Shown one piece after another: positions 1 to 8,326 of a stretch of DNA of 48,399 nucleotides. Location: assembly GCA_009781085.1 (NCBI GenBank), contig WQYV01000009.1, positions 1-48,399 of the forward strand. Direction: 5' to 3'. This DNA comes from Betaproteobacteria bacterium (lineage in GTDB: Bacteria > Pseudomonadota > Gammaproteobacteria > Burkholderiales > Rhodocyclaceae). The position numbers were made by a program, and so were the translations under genes. The notes beneath the pieces were generated by a model. That model saw only the letters and a program-made list of their open reading frames with translations, made no database searches and was not told the origin of the DNA. Position 1 is the stretch's first letter; every line of letters starts with the position of its first letter.

Positions 1-699
1 CACGCCGCGATGACGCCGGCCCAGCAGGCGGTATTGATCGCGCGTCTTGAGCTTGAGCGTGGCCGCATCGGGCACCGGCAACTGGGCGGCGGCTTCGGCC
101 AGCGCGCCGTAGGTGGCGCTTTTACCGCTGGCGGCGTGGGTCAGCACCGAATCCCTGGCAGTGATTTCCGCCGGGTTCACGCCCCACTGCCGGGCAGCGG
201 CGGCGACCAGCATGGCCTTGGCGGCTGCGCCCGCCTGCCGCAGTTGATCCCAGGCGCGGGGAATGGTGGTAGAGCCACCTGCGCCCTGGTAGCCGTAGGC
301 TTTGGCGTCGATGGGCGCCTGCTCGACCACGGTGCGGCTCCAATCGGCGTCCAACTCTTCGGCAATGATGAGGCCGAGCGCGGTCTTGATGCCTTGGCCG
401 ATTTCCGGCGCCTTGGAATAGACAGTGACGGTGTTGTCGGGCGCGACGCGCACGAAGGCGTTGAAGGCGGGCGAGCGGCTGGCGGAAGCAGCAGCCTGCG
501 GCGTTTCGCTGTCGGCGCGGGCGTTAACGGGCAGGTAAAAACCCAGTACCAACCCTGCCCCGGCCAGTTTGAGAAAGCCCCGGCGGTCCAGCGGCAGGGT
601 GGCGCTGACGGACGGGTTGCTAATTTTGCCAACCCCGGCGTTCATCAAGTCGCGGAGGTAGGCGTCGGATTCGATGAAACTGGAAGCAGTGTTGGACAT
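1..699 (-). CDS. Molybdopterin-binding (beta) subunit of an isoquinoline 1-oxidoreductase-like molybdenum hydroxylase, 5' part
   Basis: This is the N-terminal part (about 233 residues) of the large subunit of a xanthine-oxidase-family molybdenum hydroxylase; the rest lies beyond the window edge, so the ORF track misses it. Reading the minus strand from ATG at 699 gives a start MSNTASSFIES and then a twin-arginine-like segment (LDRRGFLKLAGAG, about residues 34-46), as usual for periplasmic members of the IorB/aldehyde dehydrogenase group. It continues with VRVAPDNTVTVYSKAPEIGQG and VEQAPIDAKAYGYQGAGGST, typical of the family's first Moco-binding domain. The start follows an AGGAG-type site (AGGAGACAACC). 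The [2Fe-2S] subunit gene ends 10 bases upstream, so the pair is an operon. The natural substrate (aldehyde or N-heterocycle) cannot be told from the sequence. Confidence 0.88.
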   Translation of the reverse strand, partial: MSNTASSFIESDAYLRDLMNAGVGKISNPSVSATLPLDRRGFLKLAGAGLVLGFYLPVNARADSETPQAAASASRSPAFNAFVRVAPDNTVTVYSKAPEIGQGIKTALGLIIAEELDADWSRTVVEQAPIDAKAYGYQGAGGSTTIPRAWDQLRQAGAAAKAMLVAAAARQWGVNPAEITARDSVLTHAASGKSATYGALAEAAAQLPVPDAATLKLKTRDQYRLLGRRHRGV

Positions 700-709
700 G
701 GTTGTCTCC

Positions 710-1159
710 TCACTTCGCCGCGTTCTTGATCGCCTGACGCAGCCGCACATAGGTGCCGCAGCGGCAAAGCGTGCCCGCCATGGCCGCATCGATGTCAGCA
801 TCGCTGGGGTTGGGCGTGTGGTTCAGCAGCGCCGTGGCCGTCATGATCTGGCCAGCCTGGCAGTAGCCGCATTGCGCCACTTTGGCATCGACCCAGGCTT
901 CCTGAACCTTGGTGCCGACGGGCGTATCGCCGATGGCCTCGATGGTGGTGACGGCCTGCTTGCCGACCGAACCCACGTCCACCATGCAGGAGTGCGCTGG
1001 CTCTCCGTCCAGATGTACGGTGCAGGCACCGCAGCGGCCGACGCCGCAGCCGTATTTGGTGCCCGTCAGCCCGAGCAGGTCGCGCAAGACCCAGAGCAGC
1101 GGCATGTCGTCGGGTGCGTCCACGGTGTGAGACTGACCGTTGATTTGAAGCGTGATCAT
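710..1159 (-). CDS. [2Fe-2S] (alpha) subunit of the isoquinoline 1-oxidoreductase-like molybdenum hydroxylase
   Basis: A 149-residue ferredoxin-type electron-transfer subunit. It has the plant-type [2Fe-2S] motif near residues 37-60 (KYGCGVGRCGACTVHLDG) and the second, C-terminal cluster motif (CGYCQAGQ ... GTLCRCGTY), both hallmarks of small subunits of xanthine-oxidase-family enzymes. It would pass electrons from the Moco site of the downstream beta subunit to an acceptor. The ORF track starts 10 codons earlier; I chose ATG at 1159 because the family begins with MITLQINGQ and a GCGAGG site lies upstream of it. The stop is 10 bases before the beta subunit start. A Moco enzyme in the same window as modE and a predicted Mo import locus is suggestive, but the two are 25 kb apart. 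Confidence 0.9.
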   Translation of the reverse strand: MITLQINGQSHTVDAPDDMPLLWVLRDLLGLTGTKYGCGVGRCGACTVHLDGEPAHSCMVDVGSVGKQAVTTIEAIGDTPVGTKVQEAWVDAKVAQCGYCQAGQIMTATALLNHTPNPSDADIDAAMAGTLCRCGTYVRLRQAIKNAAK

Positions 1160-1212
1160 CGTGTATAACCTCGCTGAAAGTGCTGGCAAAACAACTCACG
1201 GCAACGCAGCTA

Positions 1213-1380
1213 CCCCGTAACTTGCTGCAGGAAGCGCAGGTTCGTGAATTTGGGTTTGATCAATAAAGCCTTGTTGAAATCGTGCACGGGCTTGTTAGTG
1301 ACGCCATCGGGGACGATCCAACCTATAGTGCTTGCCCATTCATCTCCCGTTATTTGCAGGTGCAACGTCAGTTCATATAG
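1213..1380 (-). pseudogene. Possible remnant of an unidentified coding sequence after the SDR gene
   Basis: In one minus-strand frame this stretch reads without a stop as ...LYELTLHLQITGDEWASTIG then GWIVPDGVTNKPVHDFN, ending FLQQVTG before TAG at 1213. The composition looks protein-like, but no convincing start codon or ribosome binding site is in frame. Its upstream part overlaps the last codons of the SDR gene in another frame. It may be the 3' scrap of a deleted gene or a chance open frame. I do not recognise a family. Confidence 0.25.
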
Positions 1381-2099
1381 ACGCCGCCGTTGACGTTGAT
1401 CGTCTGGCCTGTAATGAAACCGTTCCGTGCCAACATGACCACCGCTTCGGCCACTTCCTCGACGTGGCCAAAGCGGCCGAGTGGGATTTTTTCTGGCCGG
1501 GCGCGGTCGTTGCTACGGATCATGTCAGTGTCGATCATCGCTGGCGCGACGACATTGGCGGTGATGCCCTCGCCCGCGAGCAGTGAGGCATAACCGTGGG
1601 TCATGCCGATCATGCCCGCTTTCGAGGCAGCGTAATGCGGTCCGACGATTCCGCCGATCTGCGCAGCAGTCGAAGAGATGTTGATGATACGACCCCAGCG
1701 TCGTGCGCGCATACTTGGCAGGGCTGCCTGCGTCACCAGGAAGGCCGAGGTGAGGTTAATTGCGATGGTGCTGTCCCACAACGACATATCGAGCGTATCG
1801 AGCGTCACCGGCCAGGCGACACCGGCATTGTTGACGAGGATCTCGACTGATCCAAGCGCCAACTCGACGGTGGCCATTAACCTCTTCACTTCCTCCGCCG
1901 AGGCGACATCCGCAGCAAGCGCCACCGCCCGCCGCCCGCCCCTCCTGATCTCGGATGCGACTACCTCCGCGTCGGCTCGGCGTTCACGGTAATTGATAGC
2001 GATGTCGGCACCAGCCGCTGCCAGCGCAAAGGCAATGGCGCGCCCGATGCCGCGACTGCCGCCGGTGACGAGGGCACACCTACCAGTGAGATCGTCCAT
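1368..2099 (-). CDS. Short-chain dehydrogenase/reductase, FabG/PhaB-like 3-oxoacyl reductase
   Basis: A 243-residue classical SDR. It has the Rossmann motif TGGSRGIGRAIA near the N terminus, NNAG in the middle and the catalytic Ser-Tyr-Lys set (INISS...YAASKAG), and ends with the usual GGVYMN. FabG and PhaB enzymes reduce 3-oxoacyl-ACP or acetoacetyl-CoA with NAD(P)H; the sequence alone does not choose between them or a more specialised ketoreductase. The track begins at 2114 with MRSGNMDDLTG. I place the start at ATG 2099 because GAGGAG lies seven bases upstream of it and there is no good site before the earlier ATG. The gene stands alone, with no fatty acid or polyhydroxyalkanoate genes beside it. 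Confidence 0.85.
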   Translation of the reverse strand: MDDLTGRCALVTGGSRGIGRAIAFALAAAGADIAINYRERRADAEVVASEIRRGGRRAVALAADVASAEEVKRLMATVELALGSVEILVNNAGVAWPVTLDTLDMSLWDSTIAINLTSAFLVTQAALPSMRARRWGRIINISSTAAQIGGIVGPHYAASKAGMIGMTHGYASLLAGEGITANVVAPAMIDTDMIRSNDRARPEKIPLGRFGHVEEVAEAVVMLARNGFITGQTINVNGGVYMN

Positions 2100-2255
2100 G
2101 TTGCCGCTCCTCATTCAAAAGCCGGAACCCGCACGTTATTTGGAATTTCGCCAACCCGCGTTAAATTTACAATAAAAACAATCCAAAAGTCATTAAGAAA
2201 GAGAGGAACCACAATGAAAGCATCGTGCCCTCTGTTGCCCATCTCCTGCCCTCCC

Positions 2256-2705
2256 CTATCCCAGCGCCGATGTGCAGTACGGGCAACGGGTAGCAGCCAG
2301 GGAAACCTGGCTACAGCAGTATGGGCACTCTTTGGTGGTGGTTACGGGTGCAACGCCTTCCACTGGCGCACGCAACTTGTTGATGCCCCGCACCAACATG
2401 AACACTGCGAAGGAAACGATAAGGAAGCTGATCACCATGTTGAGGAACAGCCCCACATTCAGGGTCACGGCTCCGGCTTGCTGAGCCAGCACCAAACTGG
2501 GGTAGGGGCCTGGCGTTTTGCCTTCGGTCAAGACCAGAAACAGGTTGGAAAAATCCACCTTACCCAACAGCATACCCAATGGAGGCATCATGATGTCCTT
2601 GACGAGAGAATCGACGATTTTCCCGAACGCTGCGCCAACCACGATACCGACAGCCATGTCCACGGCGTTGCCTCTGATAGCGAATTCCTTAAATTCCTTC
2701 CACAT
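2256..2705 (-). CDS. mscL: Large-conductance mechanosensitive channel MscL
   Basis: A 149-residue MscL, the homopentameric inner-membrane emergency valve that opens under hypo-osmotic shock. The N terminus MWKEFKEFAIRGNAVDMAVG is the amphipathic helix leading into TM1 (GIVVGAAFGKIVDSLV), and TM2 is near residues 75-100. The C-terminal tail has two CPYC pairs (ECPYCCSQ...TRCPYCTS), a zinc-ribbon-like ending seen in many betaproteobacterial MscL proteins. The ORF track extends 20 codons upstream; the start at 2705 is fixed by the GGAGG five bases before ATG and by the family N terminus. It is followed on the minus strand by the SDR gene after a gap of about 150 bases and is probably its own unit. 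Confidence 0.96.
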   Translation of the reverse strand: MWKEFKEFAIRGNAVDMAVGIVVGAAFGKIVDSLVKDIMMPPLGMLLGKVDFSNLFLVLTEGKTPGPYPSLVLAQQAGAVTLNVGLFLNMVISFLIVSFAVFMLVRGINKLRAPVEGVAPVTTTKECPYCCSQVSLAATRCPYCTSALG

Positions 2706-2792
2706 AGCAGCCTCCAAATAAACATCAACAGGACACCAACCCCACCAAATCCCGGGGCTAAACACCTAATAACTAACTCCCAATATTCTGCC

Positions 2793-4493
2793 CTACCCAA
2801 TAAGTCTCAACGCCCTTTCATGCGCAACCGCAACATTCGGCACGTAACGAACTAGCCGCCGTGACAAACCCGCTGACAAGAGCGAGCGGATCACTGCCCG
2901 CGAGGCTCCGGCAACGAACATCGGCGCGCCGCGCTTATGGGTTTTCTCGGCGAAGGCAACCAAGATATGCGCCCCGGAGTTATCGGCAAACGGCACGGCA
3001 GAGAGGTCGAGGATGACCGCTCGCGGCTCCTCTCCCAGCCGCGACAACACGGCAGAGACGGATCCAGCTGCCCCGAAAAAGAATGGCCCGGCGATTTGAA
3101 AAGTCAGGATGCCATCGTCTGCGAATGCCCCATGTGCTGCCGCTGCGTCGCTGTCGCCATTCTCCACCGTCGCATCGCTGAACAATTTCGTCTGCGTCGT
3201 TACTTCAACAAATTGCGCCATTCGATGCATAAACAGGATCGCACCCAGGACGATGCCTACGGCAAGCCCCTCGATCAGGTTCCTGAGACAGGTAAGCAGC
3301 AGCGTTGACAACAGCACAACAGTTTCGCCGCGACTAGATCGCAAAATGGCTCGTACCTGATCAAACTCAATCATATTCCAAGCAACCGTGAGGAGCACAG
3401 CGGCCAGCACGGCCAGTGGGATATGGTAGGCCAGCGGTGCGGCAATCAGGACGAATACCAGCACAAACAGGGCATGCAACATACCCGAAACCGGCCCATG
3501 TGCATGGGCACGGATATTGGTGGCAGTGCGGGCAATTGCGCCGGTGGCGCATAATCCGCCGAACAACGCGCTGGCAATATTGGCCCAACCTTGCGCAATC
3601 AGTTCGCAATTGGATCTGTGCCGCCGCCCGCTCATGCCATCCGCTACCACTGCTGACAGAAGCGACTCGAAACCGCCCAACACCGCAATCGCAATGGCGG
3701 AGGGGATGAGGTCAATCAGCTTAGAGAAGGCCACATCCGGCAAACTCGGTTTAGGCAGACTCGAAGGAACGCCGCCGAATTTCGTTCCAATCGTCTCGAC
3801 CGGTAGGTTGAACACCCAGGTGATGAAGCCCGTGAGGACGACGACGATGAGCAGGCTGGGGAGGCGCGGCGCCAACCACCGCATCATGAAAATGGCTATC
3901 AGGCTGGTGAGGCCAAGTGCCGTCGCTGACCCGTCGATCGTCGGCAGGGCTTCGAACAGTGCTGGAACCTTCGCGATGAGCGCCGCTGGTTCATGCTTGA
4001 TCGACAGGCCGAGAAAATCCTTGATCTCGCCAGCACCGATGATGATAGCGATGCCAGCGGTGAAACCCACCACCACCGGATGTGGGATGAACTTGATATA
4101 GGAACCGAGCCGTAAATAGCCGATCAGCAATAACAGCACCCCCGCCATGATCGTCGCGGCCAGAAAACCGGAGTAACCGAACTGTTGAATTGTCGTGGCG
4201 ACCAGAACGATGAACGCGCCCGCTGGCCCGCCAATCTGGAAACGGCTACCGCCAAACGCCGAAATGATGAACCCCGCGACAATCGACGCATAAAGCCCTT
4301 GTTCCGGTTTGGCACCGGAGCCAATGGCAATAGCCATCGATAATGGCAAGGCAACGATAGCAACCGTTAACCCCGCAACAGCGTCGGCCCGCAGGTTCGC
4401 AAGGCTATAACCCTCGCGCCAAACAGTCACCAGCTTGGGTATAAACGAATCCGTGTGATCCGGCTGCGGGTGGGAAGGGTCGGCGAAAGTCAT
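2793..4493 (-). CDS. SulP-family inorganic anion transporter with STAS domain
   Basis: A 566-residue SulP (SLC26-type) secondary transporter. The N-terminal region has the family start (LRADAVAGLTVAIVALPLSMAIAI) followed by many hydrophobic segments consistent with the usual 14 half-helices, including FQIGGPAGAFIVLV. The last roughly 110 residues form a STAS domain (ILTFQIAGPFFFGAAGSV ... VILDLSAVPFADNSGAHIL). SulP proteins carry sulfate, bicarbonate or other anions across the inner membrane; which one is not clear here. Molybdate is a known sulfate mimic, but nothing in this gene ties it to the Mo locus. The ribosome binding site is weak (TGGAAA). It lies upstream of mscL on the same strand. 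Confidence 0.93.
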   Translation of the reverse strand: MTFADPSHPQPDHTDSFIPKLVTVWREGYSLANLRADAVAGLTVAIVALPLSMAIAIGSGAKPEQGLYASIVAGFIISAFGGSRFQIGGPAGAFIVLVATTIQQFGYSGFLAATIMAGVLLLLIGYLRLGSYIKFIPHPVVVGFTAGIAIIIGAGEIKDFLGLSIKHEPAALIAKVPALFEALPTIDGSATALGLTSLIAIFMMRWLAPRLPSLLIVVVLTGFITWVFNLPVETIGTKFGGVPSSLPKPSLPDVAFSKLIDLIPSAIAIAVLGGFESLLSAVVADGMSGRRHRSNCELIAQGWANIASALFGGLCATGAIARTATNIRAHAHGPVSGMLHALFVLVFVLIAAPLAYHIPLAVLAAVLLTVAWNMIEFDQVRAILRSSRGETVVLLSTLLLTCLRNLIEGLAVGIVLGAILFMHRMAQFVEVTTQTKLFSDATVENGDSDAAAAHGAFADDGILTFQIAGPFFFGAAGSVSAVLSRLGEEPRAVILDLSAVPFADNSGAHILVAFAEKTHKRGAPMFVAGASRAVIRSLLSAGLSRRLVRYVPNVAVAHERALRLIG

Positions 4494-4890
4494 TGGTTTA
4501 TGTTTCCATTTATTAATTTTCCCATAAGTATGTCATATGGGCACTCTGGCTAACGGAAGAAGTGTTTCACCAGTTGGGGGATTTCTGGATCCGGCGTAAG
4601 CATCAAAGGTCAGTTTCTTCATTTCATCCTTGCTTTGCGCCAGTTGTATTGTATCACTGTTATGACAATACTTATGCAAAAGTTAGTAACAGGATATTTT
4701 GTGCTTTTGGCACACCACTCCTGAAGTCGGCATTTTTCACGATCTAATCCTTACCGAACTGGAATGCTTTGCATAAGTGTTTCCACTCATGACATATTGC
4801 CCACGAAGCTGACATTCCTGGCGGTAGGATTCCTTAAAAATCGTAAAATAAACGAATGACATATGTGATTCGTACAGCAGTTGGCATGAG
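4494..4890. other. Intergenic stretch with no recognisable gene
   Basis: About 400 AT-leaning bases upstream of the SulP gene. The ORFs listed here (for example 4562-4747 and 4737-4973) show no family signal; the second one reads partly through the hairpin element that follows (HCEEPSDEAI is a typical translation of such repeats). The SulP promoter is presumably here, but I cannot point to clear -35/-10 boxes. Confidence 0.6.
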
Positions 4891-5028
4891 TTAGAGCAAT
4901 TTTGCTTTGGATGCGTACCTTCATGGATTGCTTCGTCGCTTGGCTCCTCGCAATGACGGGGCAGGTTCGTCATTGCGAGCGTAGCGAAGCAATCCAGTTT
5001 GTACGGACTTGAATCAAAAATGCTCTAA
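4891..5028. repeat. MITE/REP-like palindromic element with TTAGAGCA ends
   Basis: A 138-bp imperfect inverted repeat. The outer ends read TTAGAGCAATTTTG on the left and, on the reverse strand, TTAGAGCATTTTTG on the right. The inner arms are GGATTGCTTCG...CGCAATGACG and CGTCATTGCG...CGAAGCAATCC around a short GGGGCAGGTT centre. The inner part matches the widespread 'cgtcattgcgag...gaagcaatcc' class of bacterial palindromic repeats. The size, the long palindrome and the TA-type ends fit a non-autonomous transposable element (MITE), but I cannot confirm a target duplication. Its right half recurs at 48176-48257 with one mismatch. Confidence 0.7.
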
Positions 5029-5117
5029 TCATACAGCTTGAGACATTTTCAACCTGAACCCGCCGTGCAAGACCCTTTATGCAATGTGTTAAGTATTTGT
5101 TTTTCAACATTAAGTGA

Positions 5118-5405
5118 GATACCCGGCGTGGGGCTCTTGACTGGGCGTACTACGCTGGGCAAGCAGGCGGAAGTATCGCCCGTATCCGCCAGAGCGCCAG
5201 TCAAGTTACGATGGCCACCACCACCATTTCAAATGCGCTGACAGAGCAAACGGCAGCAATTGCCATCATTTCCCGCAATGTTGAAAAAGTTGCCACGATA
5301 GCAGACCAGAACAACCAAACTGCGAAAGAATCGGCGCAATGCGCGTTGGAATTGGAACAATTGGCGCACACGCTACGAGAACATGTTTCGCACTTCAGCA
5401 TTTAA
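5118..5405 (+). pseudogene. 3' remnant of a methyl-accepting chemotaxis protein gene
   Basis: The open 64-codon frame ending at 5405 encodes a typical receptor C terminus: ALTEQTAAIAIISRNVEKVA, then IADQNNQTAKESAQCALELE and a final REHVSHFSI. The similarity runs upstream past the ATG at 5211 (GGSIARIRQSASQV) until the frame closes at a TGA near 5115. The conserved signalling hairpin and all membrane and sensor regions are absent. It is therefore a truncated pseudogene, with the missing part replaced by unrelated sequence next to the palindromic element. It probably makes no functional product. Confidence 0.75.
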
Positions 5406-5418
5406 TGTGGGCATGAGA

Positions 5419-5727
5419 TCAATAGCGCGTTCCCAACCCCATCATCCCAGCCAGGAAGAACAAGGCAAAACCGCTCCAGAACAACATCAGAGCATATCTT
5501 TTACGCACGAACAGCCCATATCCCATCAGGCAGGATGAGGTCATGACGCATAGCAAAATCCCCGGCATGGGTAGCCCAAGCCATATCCCCAAGGTAATCG
5601 TCAAAATAACAAAAGCACCCGCATCTGCAAAATCGGGTGTCTGGGAAAAACGCCACAGGAAAAACAGTCCCAGGATCAGCGCGGAACCGACAATCAGTCT
5701 GCGATAGTAAATTTTATGTGCGAGCAT
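5419..5727 (-). CDS. Small hypothetical membrane protein
   Basis: A 102-residue, strongly hydrophobic protein with three or four likely membrane segments: around residues 11-25 (LIVGSALILGLFFLW), 35-62, and 78-98 (YALMLFWSGFALFFLAGMMG). I do not recognise a family. AAAGGGA lies about nine bases before the ATG at 5727, which supports real translation. It stands alone between a receptor remnant and a peroxiredoxin-like scrap, so it may be a survivor of a decayed region. Function unknown. Confidence 0.55.
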   Translation of the reverse strand: MLAHKIYYRRLIVGSALILGLFFLWRFSQTPDFADAGAFVILTITLGIWLGLPMPGILLCVMTSSCLMGYGLFVRKRYALMLFWSGFALFFLAGMMGLGTRY

Positions 5728-5852
5728 AATTTTCTATCCCTTTCTACTGCTACTTTGCACCGCCCCCTTCAGGGCAAGAGGGTGTACCGGATTCCCGGCA
5801 AGGCTGGGTTCCCTTGCAAGGCATCCAAACCATCCCCGATTTGTGGTTTCGG

Positions 5853-5999
5853 TAGCAAAGTATTGAAACCAACAAAAAAACCGGGGATACATACAATGTT
5901 ATAAGCCCTAACGACGGCCTGTGTTTCGTCAGAGACACAGGAAAACGAAAACGGAAAATCCGGGCGCTCGTCGAAAGTCAACATGAGAGGCGTGTCCCT
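5853..5999 (-). pseudogene. Peroxiredoxin/redoxin-like fragment
   Basis: The minus-strand frame in the 71-codon ORF reads FPFSFSCVSDETQAVVRAYN then IVCIPGFFVGFNTLL. This resembles the peroxide-reductase-like redoxin pattern FPYL.DESQ.VARAYGAVCTPDFFGFN. Similarity stops after FNTLL, and a stop codon lies just upstream near 6000, so only an internal slice of the gene remains. It is most likely debris. The identification rests on a short motif and is tentative. Confidence 0.4.
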
Positions 6000-6255
6000 T
6001 GGTTACCGTAAACAAAGAGGGCATGGACACAGCCCAGGCTTTGCAGGACAGGACAGGGCGAGGACGCTTTGTACACGGTCTCAAGGAGCTCTTCTGGCAT
6101 TACACCCACCTATCCCAGTGGTATGGAATGACCGAGTGTACCCCTATCAGTTATCTGTTTGTGAATTATTTCACAGAGTTTTTTTCATATATTACTGAAA
6201 CCGCAAACCGACGGTTTCCGGAAACCGATTGCCCTGGCAAGGAACGGGGAAAGCT
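6000..6255. other. Gap downstream of purF with a 16-bp perfect palindrome
   Basis: No gene is supported here. At 6212-6227 the sequence CGGTTTCCGGAAACCG is a perfect palindrome about 30 bases beyond the purF stop. It could act as a transcription-ending hairpin, although the following T-run is poor on the minus strand. The plus-strand ORFs that span it run antisense into purF and look spurious. Confidence 0.4.
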
Positions 6256-7794
6256 TCAGCGTTCTTCCTGGTCGATCAGGTTGAGGTCGAGTTGTGCCCC
6301 CCCCCCTCCGATCTCGGTCGCTATACCGAAATCTTCATCATTTCCCTGGTTCTCGACCCCGGAAAGATATTCGGCGGTAATATCACCGGTGATATAGCAG
6401 CCATCGAAACAGGAGGTCTCGAAGGACTGAAGCGCGGGGTTGATCGCACGCACGGATACCCTAAGGTCGTCAAGGCTTTGGTAAAGCAGGCCATCCGCTC
6501 CAATCTCCCGGCAAACCTCGGTTTCGTCGCGGTCATTAGCGATGAGTTCGCTACGAGTCGGCATGTCGATACCGTAAACATTCGCGTAACGGACTGGTGG
6601 TGCAGCAGAAGCCATATATACCCTGGCTGCCCCCGCTTCGCGCGCCATATTGATGATCTCCTTACTCGTCGTACCGCGTACGATGGAATCGTCGACCAGT
6701 AGCACACTCTTTCCCCTAAACTCCTGGTGGATGGTGTTGAGCTTCTGGCGCACGGATTTCTTGCGTAGTGATTGACCCGGCATGATGAAGGTTCGACCAA
6801 TGTAACGGTTCTTGACGAATCCTTCACGATACGGCAAACCCAACCGCAGTGCCATTTCCTGTGCCGAAGGACGACTCGAATCAGGAATCGGGATCACGAC
6901 ATCGATGCCTGCACGCGGCATGGTGCGTTTCATTTTTTCCGCCAGGAATTCGCCCATTTTCAGGCGCGCTTCGTATACCGATACGCCGTCCATGATGGAA
7001 TCAGGCCTCGCAAGATAAACGTACTCAAACATACACGGCGCGTTTACGGTCTTTGACGCGCACTCGCGGCTGCGGAAATTGCCCTCCGTGTCGACCAACA
7101 CCGCCTCGCCCGGTGCAAGGTCGCGCAAAAGCTTGAAACCCAAGGTATCGAGTGCAACGGATTCGGAGGCAACCAACCATTCGTTTGTGCCGTTCGGTAA
7201 CTCGTTTTTGCCGATCACGAGGGGACGGATGCCATATGGATCACGGAAGGCAAGCAACCCATAGCCTGCAATCATCACCACGGCTGCGTAAGCACCCTGG
7301 CAACGCCGATGCACGCCCGCCACGGCGCGGAATATCGCCGCCTCATCGAGGCGAAGGCCGCTGGCCGCGTCCTCCAACTCATGCGCCAGCACGTTGAGCA
7401 GCACTTCGGAATCAGAATTGGTGTTGATATGGCGGCGGTCAGAGAGAAACATCTCCCGCTTGAGCGCTTCCGAATTGGTCAGGTTCCCGTTGTGCGCCAG
7501 AAGCAGCCCGAAAGGTGAATTTACGTAGAAAGGTTGCGCCTCGGCAAGGTTGAATGCCGAGCCTGCCGTAGGGTAGCGCACATGCCCGATTCCCCAGTTA
7601 CCGGCAAGGGCACGCATATTGCGGGTGCGAAAGACATCCCGCACCAATCCAGGCCCCTTGTGCATGAAAAAGCGATCTTTTTCTGCGGTAGCGATGCCCG
7701 CCGCATCTTGCCCGCGATGTTGCAATACCAGCAACCCGTCATAAAGCAACTGGTTGACCGGAGAAGTCGCTACAACTCCGAGGATCCCGCACAT
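6256..7794 (-). CDS. purF: Amidophosphoribosyltransferase
   Basis: A 512-residue PurF (family about 505), which uses glutamine and PRPP to make 5-phosphoribosylamine in the first committed step of purine synthesis. After removal of Met, the N-terminal nucleophile cysteine is exposed (MCGILGVV). The Ntn-hydrolase domain fills the first half (LQHRGQDAAGIAT, LAHNGNLTNSE). The C-terminal phosphoribosyltransferase domain carries the PRPP loop (SVLLVDDSIVRGTTSKEI). GGAAA lies about seven bases before the ATG. It is the last gene of the cvpA-purF pair, an arrangement shared with E. coli; the stop of cvpA is only 11 bases upstream. Confidence 0.98.
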   Translation of the reverse strand: MCGILGVVATSPVNQLLYDGLLVLQHRGQDAAGIATAEKDRFFMHKGPGLVRDVFRTRNMRALAGNWGIGHVRYPTAGSAFNLAEAQPFYVNSPFGLLLAHNGNLTNSEALKREMFLSDRRHINTNSDSEVLLNVLAHELEDAASGLRLDEAAIFRAVAGVHRRCQGAYAAVVMIAGYGLLAFRDPYGIRPLVIGKNELPNGTNEWLVASESVALDTLGFKLLRDLAPGEAVLVDTEGNFRSRECASKTVNAPCMFEYVYLARPDSIMDGVSVYEARLKMGEFLAEKMKRTMPRAGIDVVIPIPDSSRPSAQEMALRLGLPYREGFVKNRYIGRTFIMPGQSLRKKSVRQKLNTIHQEFRGKSVLLVDDSIVRGTTSKEIINMAREAGAARVYMASAAPPVRYANVYGIDMPTRSELIANDRDETEVCREIGADGLLYQSLDDLRVSVRAINPALQSFETSCFDGCYITGDITAEYLSGVENQGNDEDFGIATEIGGGGAQLDLNLIDQEER

Positions 7795-7805
7795 GGAACA
7801 CTTTC

Positions 7806-8303
7806 CTATTTAAAACGAATACTTTCGACTGTCAGGTCAACTTCTGGCAACCGGGACTTAACCTCATTCACCGCCTTTTCCAGCGGCGGCGCAAATAGCG
7901 CCTGTTTCCACCACGACTCGTGCGACATACCTACCAGACCACCGACCCAAACCACGATCAAAGCAATCACCAACCCGCGAATAACGCCAAAAACGGTTCC
8001 CAAAAGCCTGTCTGTCGCACCCAACCCTACTGCACGCAACAAACGCCGTAAAAAAAGCTTCACCAAAGATACCAACAACAATACGGCGAAAAGGATCAGC
8101 GCAAACGCCGCAACTATGCGCCAGCGCGGGTCAGCAATTACGTTTTCAAGCTGAGCCACCGCAGTATCGGCATATCGGCCTGCCACAACCAATGCGAGGA
8201 TCCAGCCCACCAGCCCCAAAACTTCGCTCGCTACCCCCCGCCACAGCCCCAGTGTAGCCGACAGTCCCAGAACAGCCAGGAACACATAATCAAAAACTGT
8301 CAT
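7806..8303 (-). CDS. cvpA: CvpA family membrane protein
   Basis: A 165-residue inner-membrane protein of the CvpA (colicin V production) family. Four hydrophobic segments are visible: TVFDYVFLAVLGLSATLG, VLGLVGWILALVVAG, IVAAFALILFAVLLLVSLV and VFGVIRGLVIALIVVWVGGL. The charged SHESWWKQ segment that follows the last helix is typical of the family. Its role is not well defined; in E. coli it affects colicin V export and envelope homeostasis. It sits immediately before purF, as in many proteobacteria, and probably shares its transcript with dedD and purF. Confidence 0.93.
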   Translation of the reverse strand: MTVFDYVFLAVLGLSATLGLWRGVASEVLGLVGWILALVVAGRYADTAVAQLENVIADPRWRIVAAFALILFAVLLLVSLVKLFLRRLLRAVGLGATDRLLGTVFGVIRGLVIALIVVWVGGLVGMSHESWWKQALFAPPLEKAVNEVKSRLPEVDLTVESIRFK

Positions 8304-8326
8304 CGCCGGAATTTAGTGTCCAGTAT

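Noticed and set aside
2214-2855. 213-codon plus-strand ORF with a good AGAGAGGA ribosome site
   Set aside because: Almost all of it is antisense to mscL, and the protein (His/Gln-rich, no motif) looks like a shadow. The start signal may be a relic of a lost gene, but no product can be supported.
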